NCBI GenBank assembly: GCA_947626505.1
Contig: CANQSN010000007.1
Location: 1-52,784, forward strand
Source of the DNA: an uncultured Lachnospiraceae bacterium
GTDB lineage: Bacteria > Bacillota > Clostridia > Lachnospirales > Lachnospiraceae
Length of the DNA stretch: 52,784 nt
Direction of reading: 5' to 3'
The position numbers and the translations under genes are program-made. The notes under the pieces were generated by a model. That model worked only from the letters and a program-made list of their open reading frames with translations, searched no databases and was not told where the DNA came from. Positions 1 through 7,657 of this stretch are shown here, in pieces. The number at the start of each line of letters is the position of its first letter. Position 1 is the stretch's first letter.

Positions 1-10
1 AATTTTATGC

Positions 11-16
11 TATAAT
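11..16 (+). promoter_or_regulatory. Probable -10 box upstream of the mraY-like gene
   Basis: A perfect TATAAT lies at 11-16, 74 bases before the first start codon. The matching -35 box would fall just outside the left edge of the window, so only half of the promoter can be seen. Confidence 0.45.
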
Positions 17-89
17 GAGGCAGGGCGACAGACAAATCAAGTAATACGCAGCGCTAAGGATGCATTATTAGAAAGAGAGGACAAAAGAT

Positions 90-1049
90 ATGTTGCAGAC
101 AATAGTTGGACAAGATTATAAAAATATTTTAGAACTTATAGGATTGTTATTTGCATTTTTTGGAACAGCCTTAATTACAAAGGGGCTATTTTCTTTTTTA
201 CCGGCAGATCAGGGGAGAGAATTTGCAGTTGACGGAACTAAATCAAAGGGAAAGCCAAGAGGCGCCGGTATAGTGTTTGTTTTGGTGTTTGTTGCGGCGT
301 CGTTGTTATTTGCGACGTTTACAATGGAGAATTTTATTTATTTGTTTTTAATTACTATGGCGATGCTTACCGGTTATTTAGACGATGTTTCAAAGGCGCC
401 ATGGGGAGAATATAAAAAGGGATTTTTAGATTTGCTTATTGCAGTGCTTATTGCGGTTGCATATTTGAATTATAATGGCAGCGACGTACATATGGCAATT
501 TTTAATGTTACATTTACTTTGCCCAAGGTTGTATATGGTATATTGGCGGTTATATTAGTATGGGCCTCCATAAATGTAACAAATTGTACGGATGGGGTGG
601 ATGGGCTTTCTGCTTCTGTCACAGTTATTACGTTAGGAACTATATATATATTGCATAGGATTCTTGGAACATCAGAAGGCTTTGCATATATGCTTCCATT
701 GTTTATTGTGGTGTTGCTTGCATATCTTTTGTTTAATTCTTCACCGAGTATGCTGCTTATGGGAGATGCGGGTTCAAGGGCAATGGGGCTTATGATTGCC
801 ATTGCAGTATTAAAGACCGGAGCGCCCTTTTTATATTTGCTGGTAGCTGCAGTGCTTATTGCGGACGGAGGAATCGGACTGGTTAAGGTTTCGTTAAAAA
901 GGTTTCTGAAAATAAGCATTTTAACTAATACGCTGACGCCGCTGCATGACCATGTGCGCAAGAATAAAGGGTGGTCGGATACACAGGTGGTATTTAGATA
1001 TATGATTATACAGATTGTGATTTCCATAGTCTGCATTTATTTAGTGTGA
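90..1049 (+). CDS. mraY: Phospho-N-acetylmuramoyl-pentapeptide-transferase-like protein (MraY family)
   Basis: Integral membrane enzyme of the polyprenyl-phosphate phospho-sugar transferase superfamily. MraY moves phospho-MurNAc-pentapeptide from UDP onto undecaprenyl phosphate to give lipid I, the first membrane step of peptidoglycan synthesis. The 319-residue protein is almost entirely hydrophobic helices. Family motifs visible are LDDVSK (97-102, DDxxK type), NCTDGVDGL (165-173), GDAGS (225-229) and LHDH (285-288). The last normally reads HHH in MraY; here the middle histidine is aspartate. The start is ATG 90 with GAGAGG nine bases upstream. The gene is outside any division/cell-wall cluster, and the next gene encodes a secreted protein. 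Family assignment is firm; whether it is the main MraY or a relative with another sugar substrate is not settled by sequence. Confidence 0.85.
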   Translation: MLQTIVGQDYKNILELIGLLFAFFGTALITKGLFSFLPADQGREFAVDGTKSKGKPRGAGIVFVLVFVAASLLFATFTMENFIYLFLITMAMLTGYLDDVSKAPWGEYKKGFLDLLIAVLIAVAYLNYNGSDVHMAIFNVTFTLPKVVYGILAVILVWASINVTNCTDGVDGLSASVTVITLGTIYILHRILGTSEGFAYMLPLFIVVLLAYLLFNSSPSMLLMGDAGSRAMGLMIAIAVLKTGAPFLYLLVAAVLIADGGIGLVKVSLKRFLKISILTNTLTPLHDHVRKNKGWSDTQVVFRYMIIQIVISIVCIYLV

Positions 1050-1077
1050 TGATATATAGTTTTATGCCGGAGAACGC

Positions 1078-1098
1078 TTCAAGTGCAAGTCTTGAATA
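1078..1098 (+). repeat. Partial copy of an intergenic hairpin repeat
   Basis: TTCAAG and CTTGAA flank a 7-base loop and the element ends in AAGTCTTGAATATT, matching the 3' half of the fuller copies at 27267-27302 and 34561-34596. It lies about 35 bases before the start codon of the downstream gene. Confidence 0.4.
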
Positions 1099-1131
1099 TT
1101 ATAATTATTAACGATATATGAGGTGATTGTT

Positions 1132-2454
1132 ATGGGAAAGAAAAATGTGGCATGGATTTTAGCTGCCATAATGCTTATTACGCAGATATTAAGCGGAGCA
1201 GGAATTGTACATGCTTCAACGCTGGGAGATTTAATTTATCAGATTATGGCTAGTGGGGAGGCAAGCAATTCCGCCAGTAAGGACGCTGTTGAAAAGTGGC
1301 TGGATTCATTGCCGGATGCCAGCAGGGACGCTTTACTGCAGAAAGTAAGCGGTAATGCTGATATAGCAAGCGGCGATATAAAGCTTCCAAGCTGGGATGA
1401 TATTTTGCCAAGCGGCGAAGGAATACCGTCAAAGGGTGATAGCGGCGCTTCATCGGGAAATCAGGGAACGGATTCTGGCGGAAGCCAGACTGACAAATGG
1501 AATGATATTTTGGATAAGGTTACAGGTAATATTGGCAGTGATAATTCGGGCAGTAATATAGTATCAGATGATAAAGGGTTATTTCCCACAACAAAGGTTA
1601 CTAACCTTAAAATGTCCGCTACAACAATCGATTCCGTAACTTTATCATGGACGAAGGTTACAGAGGCTAACTGGTATGTTATTTCCTACTGGCCAAGCGG
1701 CAGCGCTTCAAGTTCTGTTGTTCTGGAAAATGTAGGCGATGTGGACAATTTTAAGATTGCAGGATTAAGCCAATGCGAGTATGTTTTTTATGTAATACCC
1801 GCTAAGCGTCTGGAGGATGGAAGCCTTAAGTATAACACGCTTATACATACTTCTATTAAATGTGCGCCGACTGCAAAAAGACCGACAGGTATAAGCGTTA
1901 CGAATGTTATGACGGGCAATTGTTCTCTTGTAATCAACGGTCTTGGAAACAGCGAGACGTCATTTTACCAGAGCGAGGCATATCTTTATAATGCAAATGG
2001 GAAAAAGCTTGGAAGCTATACCGGCGGCCCCACAGGTTTGTCTATTTCTGATACAAGAATTAAGAAAAATAATTTTTATAGCGTTAAGGTCAGGGGGTAT
2101 TACCGTTTGCCGGATGGAACTCGTATAAACGGTGAATGGGGGAAGCTGAAATATTTTGGTACTTCACTAAAATCCGTTAAGGGAAAGGTAACTGGTAAAA
2201 AAAATATTTCCCTGAACTGGTCTAAGGTAAAAGGCGCCGGCTACTATATTGTGTATGCAAGAAAGACTTCCGGCAGCAATTTTATCAAGGTTGCAAAGGT
2301 AAAGAAGACGAAGGTTACTCTTAAGAAAATAGGGAAGAAAACATTTAAGAAGGGCTGTACTTACAATATTAAGGTTGTTGCAAATATGAAAAAAGGAGCC
2401 GCTGTTTATAAATGTAAAAGCGATACCTATAAAATCCGCATTCCCAATTATTAA
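1132..2454 (+). CDS. Secreted protein with fibronectin type III-like domains
   Basis: Predicted exported 440-residue protein. An N-terminal signal peptide (Lys-Lys, hydrophobic stretch, likely cut after VHA near residue 29) is followed by a Ser/Gly/Asp-rich region (about 30-150) holding two similar WDDIL/WNDIL motifs. Three Fn3-like beta modules follow at roughly 155-245, 250-340 and 345-440; the first and third carry the 'SLxWxKVxxAxxYxI' pattern typical of clostridial surface Fn3 domains. The last module is very lysine-rich. There is no LPxTG signal, C-terminal membrane anchor or recognisable catalytic domain, so it may bind the wall non-covalently or be released. I chose ATG 1132 over GTG 1123 because GAGGTG sits six bases before it. 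Specific function unknown. Confidence 0.75.
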   Translation: MGKKNVAWILAAIMLITQILSGAGIVHASTLGDLIYQIMASGEASNSASKDAVEKWLDSLPDASRDALLQKVSGNADIASGDIKLPSWDDILPSGEGIPSKGDSGASSGNQGTDSGGSQTDKWNDILDKVTGNIGSDNSGSNIVSDDKGLFPTTKVTNLKMSATTIDSVTLSWTKVTEANWYVISYWPSGSASSSVVLENVGDVDNFKIAGLSQCEYVFYVIPAKRLEDGSLKYNTLIHTSIKCAPTAKRPTGISVTNVMTGNCSLVINGLGNSETSFYQSEAYLYNANGKKLGSYTGGPTGLSISDTRIKKNNFYSVKVRGYYRLPDGTRINGEWGKLKYFGTSLKSVKGKVTGKKNISLNWSKVKGAGYYIVYARKTSGSNFIKVAKVKKTKVTLKKIGKKTFKKGCTYNIKVVANMKKGAAVYKCKSDTYKIRIPNY

Positions 2455-2466
2455 TATATAGATGGG

Positions 2467-2498
2467 GATTACTCCCGCCTTTATAGGCGGCGAGTAAC
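2467..2498 (+). other. Strong hairpin without a T-run
   Basis: TTACTC-CCGCC pairs with GGCGG-C-GAGTAA around a TTTATA loop, giving 11 base pairs with one bulged C. Neither strand has a T-run after the stem, so it is not a standard intrinsic terminator. It sits 13 bases after the Fn3 protein's stop and about 70 bases before the first yhgE start. It could protect a 3' end or be a regulatory fold. Confidence 0.5.
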
Positions 2499-2570
2499 AA
2501 ATCGCAAGTCTTGAAATCATTACATGCAAATTTTGAGAAGTTAATTTAGAAGGTTTAAGGAAGGTCTGCT

Positions 2571-4670
2571 ATGAAGAATATAAAAGCAATTTTCAGAGGA
2601 GATATGAAAGCGCTTTTTACCAATTTTTTCGTATTAGTGATTGCGCTGGCTTTATGCGTGCTGCCAGCTTTGTACGCATGGTTTAATATTTATTCTAACT
2701 GGGACCCTTATGGTAATACCGGAAACATTAAAATTGCCATTGCAACGGAGGATTTGGGGTATATTGACGAATCGGGAGAGAATGTTAATGCTTCCCAGAA
2801 AATTATTGATAACGTGCTTGAAAATACTTCCATAAAGTGGATTGAAATGGATGCAGAAAAGGCTGTAGACGGTGTGAAAAGCGGTAAATACTATGCGGCT
2901 GTGGTGTTTAGCGAAGAATTTACAAAGTGTATGTACGACGGTTTTTTCAAGGATTTGAAACGTCCTGAGGTACGTTATTATGAAAACGAGAAAAAGAACG
3001 CAGTGGCAACTAAGATTACAGATACAGCGGTTTCCAATCTTGAAAATAATATAAATGAAACATATATTTCTGTTTTGGTTAAGGATTTATTTGAGCAAGA
3101 GGCAGGCTCGGTAAATACGCATATAGGAGAAGTCAAGGTTGAACAGTTTCGTGAAAAATTAGAAAGGGTAAAAGATAATGTAACAGGCTATGAAAAGCTT
3201 ATAGATTCTTTCACCGTTGCAAATGAGAAGCTTAATTCTTCGCTGGATAACGCCAAAAGTGATTTGGGAGGAATCGGAAGAACAGCGGCTTCAAAAAGCG
3301 CAGAATTAAAGGACGCCTCCAATAATCATTTCGGAGAAAATATATTAAAGAAGGACAGGCAGGTAAAGAAGTCTTTAACCTCTGCAATGACCAATATTGA
3401 AAAGGCTGTAAAGGCTGAGAAGACAAGTAAGAAGAATACATATTATAACCATGCGCTGGCATACTTAAAGGATGCAAAAACCGGAATTGATAATATGTTA
3501 AATTCTATGAAGGTGGTTTCGTTAAGCAACAGTGAAGTTGGCTCTCAGTATAACAGGACAATTAGTATTTTGGAAAATCAATTAAGCTCTATTGATTCAT
3601 TTATACAGTCTTTAAGTAAAAACTTATCAAAAGACAAGAATAGTTATACTTCACAGCAGGAAGCAATGTGGGAGGAGACTTTACAGGATTTGGAGGATGA
3701 ATATGAGGAAGTTCTGCAGCCATTTTTAAGCGCAGTGTCGGAATATGTGAACGTTGCTGCAAGGGATGCTTCCAATGCGCTGAACAGTATAGAGGAGGAT
3801 TTGGAGTTGCTGGAGGTTGTATTGGCCGGCGCGCAGGATAGTATTACTAATGCGGATGAAGGTTTGTCCCGCTTGTCGGACGGTATTCATGGGATTGCAG
3901 ATAGGTTAAATAAAGTTGATGAAAAGATAGTTAAGTTGAGCAGCAGCGAGCTTGTGAAAAAATTTGCAGAGTTTTTGCAGGGAGATCCTTCAGGATATGG
4001 AGCGTTTTTTTCATCGCCTGTTACTATTGATACAAAACCGGTATATCCCGTAGAAAACTATGGTTCGGGCGTAACACCGTTTTATACTACGCTCGCCCTT
4101 TGGGTAGGTGGTATTTTCCTCGTAGCTATTATTAAAGTGAATCCTACAAAAGAAAAATATAACAACCCTAAACCATATGAAATGTTTTTAGGAAGATTTA
4201 TTTTATTTTTTCTGCTGGGACAGTTGCAGACAATAATTATTGTGTTAGGTAACATTTGCCTGCTGCATACTCAGTGTATCAGCCCTATAAGGTTTTGGTT
4301 TGCATCATCAGTTGCAAGCTTTACATTTATGCTGTTAATTTATTCCCTTACCGTATCCTTTGGGGATATTGGAAAGGCGTTAGTGGTAGTTCTGGTGGTT
4401 ATTCAGATAGCCGGCTCCAGCGGTACATATCCAATCGAGATTTTGCCGGAATTTTATCAGAAAATATATATTTTCTTCCCGTTCCCATATTCTATTAACG
4501 CCATGCGCGAGGCTATATGCGGAGCTTATGAGAGCGACTATGTAATATATCTTCTGAAACTATTATTATTTGCGGTTGCAGCCTTGCTGCTTGGTCTTTT
4601 AATACGTCTGCCTTTTATGAAGGTCAGTCATTTTGTGGAACGCCGCATGGAGGATACGGGTTTTATGTAA
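2571..4670 (+). CDS. YhgE/Pip family membrane protein (first copy)
   Basis: A 699-residue protein with the YhgE/Pip architecture: one N-terminal transmembrane helix (about 17-38) followed by the family signature LYAWFNIYSNWDPYG, a long extracytoplasmic region (about 40-505) with much coiled coil, and a C-terminal ABC-2-type block of five or six helices (about 510-690). Known relatives include the lactococcal phage-infection protein Pip and, more distantly, EsaA of type VII secretion; the general function is unresolved. It is followed after 23 bases by a small membrane protein and then a second, shorter YhgE, so the three are probably one transcript. No ATPase subunit or WXG100 gene is nearby. 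Start is supported by AAGGAAGG upstream. Family is sure, role is not. Confidence 0.85.
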   Translation: MKNIKAIFRGDMKALFTNFFVLVIALALCVLPALYAWFNIYSNWDPYGNTGNIKIAIATEDLGYIDESGENVNASQKIIDNVLENTSIKWIEMDAEKAVDGVKSGKYYAAVVFSEEFTKCMYDGFFKDLKRPEVRYYENEKKNAVATKITDTAVSNLENNINETYISVLVKDLFEQEAGSVNTHIGEVKVEQFREKLERVKDNVTGYEKLIDSFTVANEKLNSSLDNAKSDLGGIGRTAASKSAELKDASNNHFGENILKKDRQVKKSLTSAMTNIEKAVKAEKTSKKNTYYNHALAYLKDAKTGIDNMLNSMKVVSLSNSEVGSQYNRTISILENQLSSIDSFIQSLSKNLSKDKNSYTSQQEAMWEETLQDLEDEYEEVLQPFLSAVSEYVNVAARDASNALNSIEEDLELLEVVLAGAQDSITNADEGLSRLSDGIHGIADRLNKVDEKIVKLSSSELVKKFAEFLQGDPSGYGAFFSSPVTIDTKPVYPVENYGSGVTPFYTTLALWVGGIFLVAIIKVNPTKEKYNNPKPYEMFLGRFILFFLLGQLQTIIIVLGNICLLHTQCISPIRFWFASSVASFTFMLLIYSLTVSFGDIGKALVVVLVVIQIAGSSGTYPIEILPEFYQKIYIFFPFPYSINAMREAICGAYESDYVIYLLKLLLFAVAALLLGLLIRLPFMKVSHFVERRMEDTGFM

Positions 4671-4693
4671 TAGCGTTATAAAGGAGTGCAGTT

Positions 4694-5233
4694 ATGTCTA
4701 ACGAGAATCAATATAAGCAGTTATTTCATGCCATTATGAAATACGAGGAGGAAATGCATTTAAAAAATCAAAAGAGAATAAAGATAGGAATCCAGTGCTT
4801 AATATGGATTCCTATGGTATTTCTTATACTTTTATTTCTTACTGAAAGCGATAAGGTTGTATTTTTAGTGCTTTGGATTATTTCACTGTTTGTCATTGCA
4901 GTATATCTGATTTACGTGGAGTATGTAGATTTTCAAATGCAGGAAAAGATTGCAGAAATCAGCAGCGGTGAGCCGATTGAAGCAAACGCGCTTATTGGAC
5001 AGGATATTAATGAGGTAGAACAAAATATTGTAAAGACATTAAAGGAGCTGGAACAAAAAAGGGACGAAACAAAGGAAAGGGTTAAAGAACAGCTTGTTCA
5101 GCGTATTGAAACAAGAAAGGATTCGATTCGTGGATTGCTTGATAAGGGAGAGCCTGACAATGAATCAGATAAAAAGGCGTTGAAGGAAGGAGAGGCGGAC
5201 AATGAAGAACATACTGAAAATCATGGCGAATGA
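4694..5233 (+). CDS. Small two-helix membrane protein between two YhgE genes
   Basis: Unrecognised 179-residue protein. A short charged N-terminus is followed by two hydrophobic helices (about 29-48 and 53-74), then a long charged, probably coiled-coil tail (about 95-150) and an acidic, Asn/Glu-rich end. Both termini would face the cytoplasm. AAGGAG precedes the ATG. The last 32 bases overlap the start of the next YhgE gene in another frame, which suggests translational coupling. Its position between two YhgE proteins suggests it is a partner or assembly factor for them, but that is inference from context only. Confidence 0.7.
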   Translation: MSNENQYKQLFHAIMKYEEEMHLKNQKRIKIGIQCLIWIPMVFLILLFLTESDKVVFLVLWIISLFVIAVYLIYVEYVDFQMQEKIAEISSGEPIEANALIGQDINEVEQNIVKTLKELEQKRDETKERVKEQLVQRIETRKDSIRGLLDKGEPDNESDKKALKEGEADNEEHTENHGE

Positions 5234-6848
5234 TTTTAAGCACATTATAACTAATGTGGTTGCAGTTGTTATTGTAATGGGACTTAGCATTTTACCCTCC
5301 CTTTATGCATGGTTTAATATTAATTCAAACTGGGATCCGTACAGCGAGGAGGCTACTTCTAACTTAAAAATTGCAGTATATTCCAATGACGAGGGAATCT
5401 TGTTAAAGGATGTGTCGTTAAATATCGGCGATACGGTTGTGGAGGCGTTACATGAAAACAACACTATTGGCTGGAGATTCCCAAAGGATGAGAGGGAGGC
5501 TGTCAATGGCGTATACAGTGGGGAATTTTATGCTGCGCTGATTATTCCTAAAGATTTTACTGAAAGTATTGCGTCTGTTATGGATGGGGATATCAGCGGC
5601 GGAAAGATTACATACTACTCAAATGAAAAGAAAAACGCAATTGGAACGAAGATTACTGATAAAGCAAAAACCGCTGTACAGAATCAGGTGAACAGTCAGG
5701 TATTCAGTACTGTTACCGAGGTTGTTGTAAAGCTTGGCGATACTCTGAAAAATATTGAGGAGGAAGGCTCGAAGGATAAGGAGGCAGTCGACGCTCTGGA
5801 TATGGTTGTTGACGAGCTTTCTAACATTATTAATCTGTTAGGTACGCTTGAGTCTACCTCGCAGTCTGCAACTGCAACTGCGAAAACACTGAATGATTTG
5901 GTGCCAAAGATGATTGACGATATTGAAAAGGATCTTACAAAGCTTTCCGCCGCAACTACAGGCATGTCCGGTTTAGAAGCGGCAAATGTAAGGCTTAACG
6001 ATTATGTTGAGCTGCTAGAAAAGGGCGAGCTTAATATAGCTGAAACAAAGGATTTGCTTAAGGAATTGCAGCAGTCGGTAAAGGATATTCGTAATAATGT
6101 ATTTGTAATGGGAGAAAACGAAGAATTCCAAAAGATAATAAGTGTGTTGGAAAATGAGCCTGAAAAGATTGGCGAATACTTTTCCTCTCTTGTTAAGCTT
6201 AAGACTATAAGGGTTTATGAAACAAAGAATTACGGTTCTGCTATGGCGCCTTTTTATACCGTACTGGCTATATGGGTGGGAGCTCTTATTTTAGTAGCCA
6301 TTATCCATGTAAAGGTAAAACCTGTAACGGGTATAAAAGATGTGAGGGATTATCAGGAATTTTTTGGAAGATATGCTTTATTTTTTATTATTGGACAGAT
6401 TCAGACGCTTATATGCGTATTGGGCGATATATGTTTTTTAAGAATACAGTGTAAGCATCCATTTATGTTTTGGCTTGCAGCCGCTATGACGAGCTTTGTA
6501 TTTACGCTTTTTATATATGCATTGACCTTTGCTTTTGGAAATGTAGGAGAGGCTCTGGCTGTAATTATTATGGTAATCCAAGTTGCAGGAGCGGGAGGTA
6601 CGTTTCCAAGAGAAGTGCTTCCAAATGTGTATCAGCAGATTTACAATTTTCTGCCATTCCCATATTGTATGGGCAGCTTAAGGGAATGTGTAAGCGGATT
6701 TTATAAAAATGATTATTGGATTTATATTGGAAAGCTTGCAATATTTGTTGTGGTTTCCCTGATTATAGGACTGTTATGTAAAAAACCGTTTTCATGGTTA
6801 AATGAGATTATAGACAAAAGTAAGGAAAAGAGCGACCTGATGACATAG
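5202..6848 (+). CDS. YhgE/Pip family membrane protein (second copy)
   Basis: A 548-residue paralogue of the upstream YhgE. It shares the N-terminal helix and signature LYAWFNINSNWDPYS (about residues 31-45) and the C-terminal ABC-2-like block with FGRYALFF, GGTFPREVLP and FLPFPYCMGSLRE motifs. The extracytoplasmic stalk is about 150 residues shorter than in the first copy. The ATG at 5202 has GGAGAGG upstream and lies inside the preceding gene. The two copies differ enough to be an old duplication, consistent with a hetero-oligomer. A terminator follows at 6882-6915, marking the end of the unit. Confidence 0.85.
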   Translation: MKNILKIMANDFKHIITNVVAVVIVMGLSILPSLYAWFNINSNWDPYSEEATSNLKIAVYSNDEGILLKDVSLNIGDTVVEALHENNTIGWRFPKDEREAVNGVYSGEFYAALIIPKDFTESIASVMDGDISGGKITYYSNEKKNAIGTKITDKAKTAVQNQVNSQVFSTVTEVVVKLGDTLKNIEEEGSKDKEAVDALDMVVDELSNIINLLGTLESTSQSATATAKTLNDLVPKMIDDIEKDLTKLSAATTGMSGLEAANVRLNDYVELLEKGELNIAETKDLLKELQQSVKDIRNNVFVMGENEEFQKIISVLENEPEKIGEYFSSLVKLKTIRVYETKNYGSAMAPFYTVLAIWVGALILVAIIHVKVKPVTGIKDVRDYQEFFGRYALFFIIGQIQTLICVLGDICFLRIQCKHPFMFWLAAAMTSFVFTLFIYALTFAFGNVGEALAVIIMVIQVAGAGGTFPREVLPNVYQQIYNFLPFPYCMGSLRECVSGFYKNDYWIYIGKLAIFVVVSLIIGLLCKKPFSWLNEIIDKSKEKSDLMT

Positions 6849-6881
6849 TAATTAAAGATTTGAAGCGAGTTTTTAAAACAC

Positions 6882-6915
6882 AAAAATCCGAACACTTTTA
6901 AGTGTTCGGATTTTT
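6882..6915. terminator. Bidirectional intrinsic terminator
   Basis: CCGAACACTT (6888-6897) and AAGTGTTCGG (6900-6909) form a 10-bp perfect stem with a TT loop, flanked by AAAAAT and ATTTTT. It can end the yhgE operon on the + strand and the tRNA-Leu transcript on the - strand. Confidence 0.9.
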
Positions 6916-6924
6916 GTTGTCTAA

Positions 6925-7007
6925 TGCGGATGGTGGGACTTGAACCCACACGATGTTGCCACCGGCAGATTTTGAGTCTGCTGCGTCTGCCATTCCGCCA
7001 CATCCGC
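6925..7007 (-). tRNA. tRNA-Leu (anticodon CAA)
   Basis: On the minus strand the sequence folds as a class II tRNA: acceptor GCGGATG/CATCCGC, anticodon stem GCAGA/TCTGC with loop CTCAAAA (anticodon CAA, reads TTG), a long variable arm and a GTGGG-TTCAAGT-CCCAC T arm, with discriminator A. CCA is not encoded. A strong promoter lies just upstream and a terminator follows, so it is transcribed alone. Confidence 0.95.
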
Positions 7008-7029
7008 TTTTGGTTACTCAACGAATGAT

Positions 7030-7058
7030 ATTATAACTTGTTTGTTCATACAAGTCAA
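7030..7058 (-). promoter_or_regulatory. Promoter of tRNA-Leu
   Basis: On the minus strand TTGACT (7058-7053) and TATAAT (7035-7030) are separated by 17 bases, close to the sigma-A consensus. Predicted transcription begins about 15 bases before the tRNA. Confidence 0.85.
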
Positions 7059-7130
7059 CCCATTTTTTGTTCTAATGTGCTAACTTTTATTCAAAAATAA
7101 TAAAAAATAGAAGATTTATCTAGGAATTTG

Positions 7131-7139
7131 TGATATACT
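7131..7139 (+). promoter_or_regulatory. Extended -10 promoter for the zinc-finger gene
   Basis: TGATATACT gives an extended -10 (TGn-TATACT) 57 bases before the start codon. No good -35 box is present at the usual distance, as is common for extended -10 promoters. Confidence 0.5.
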
Positions 7140-7195
7140 AAAGAAGATTGTGTGGGAGTGCTTTGCATTAACAAAAAGTGTTGGAGGGACATACA

Positions 7196-7657
7196 ATGGA
7201 CTGCAAAAGAGCCAGATTCATTATGCATTTGTATATGGATGATTGTGTTTCTCCGGAGGAGCTTGAACCGTTTATTAAGCATATTAATAATTGTCCTGAT
7301 TGCCATGAGGAGTTGGAGATTAGTTACATTATGCTTGAGGGGATGAGGCGGCTTGAGAATGGAGATAACATTGCTGTAAACTTTCAGGAGGAATTAAAGA
7401 GCAGACTAAAGAAGCAGCTTGTCAGGATACAAAGGCAGAGACGAATAATTTTTCAAACTGTTTTGCTTGCAATATGTATTTCACTTTTTGGAATTTTACT
7501 TGGACACTTTGAACAGGAAGCCCACGCTGAACTTGTGATGAATAAGCAGTTAAACGAACGCGGACAATATTATTTCTATGAGAATTCAAAAAAATATATA
7601 TATGAGATGGGGAATTATACTCCGCCATCCTTAAGGGAGATTATTTATGGCAAATGA
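7196..7657 (+). CDS. Zinc-finger (zf-HC2) anti-sigma-like membrane protein
   Basis: A 153-residue protein with an N-terminal HxxxCxxC zinc-binding motif (HINNCPDC, with an upstream Cys in MDCKRA), as in ZAS/RsiW-type anti-sigma factors. One transmembrane helix lies at about 88-110, followed by a short external part. No ECF sigma factor gene is adjacent, so a target cannot be named, and it may be a degenerate member. I chose ATG 7196 over GTG 7178 because GGAGGG lies seven bases before it. The 3' end overlaps polA by 11 bases, so the two are probably cotranscribed and translationally coupled. Confidence 0.65.
   Translation: MDCKRARFIMHLYMDDCVSPEELEPFIKHINNCPDCHEELEISYIMLEGMRRLENGDNIAVNFQEELKSRLKKQLVRIQRQRRIIFQTVLLAICISLFGILLGHFEQEAHAELVMNKQLNERGQYYFYENSKKYIYEMGNYTPPSLREIIYGK

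Noticed and set aside
470-1036. Long minus-strand open frame inside mraY
   Set aside because: It lies wholly antisense to a gene with clear family motifs, has no binding site and encodes no recognisable protein; the same applies to other antisense frames in the window.
2571-6848. Type VII secretion system
   Set aside because: YhgE proteins resemble EsaA, but there is no EssC ATPase, EssA/EssB or WXG100 gene in the window.
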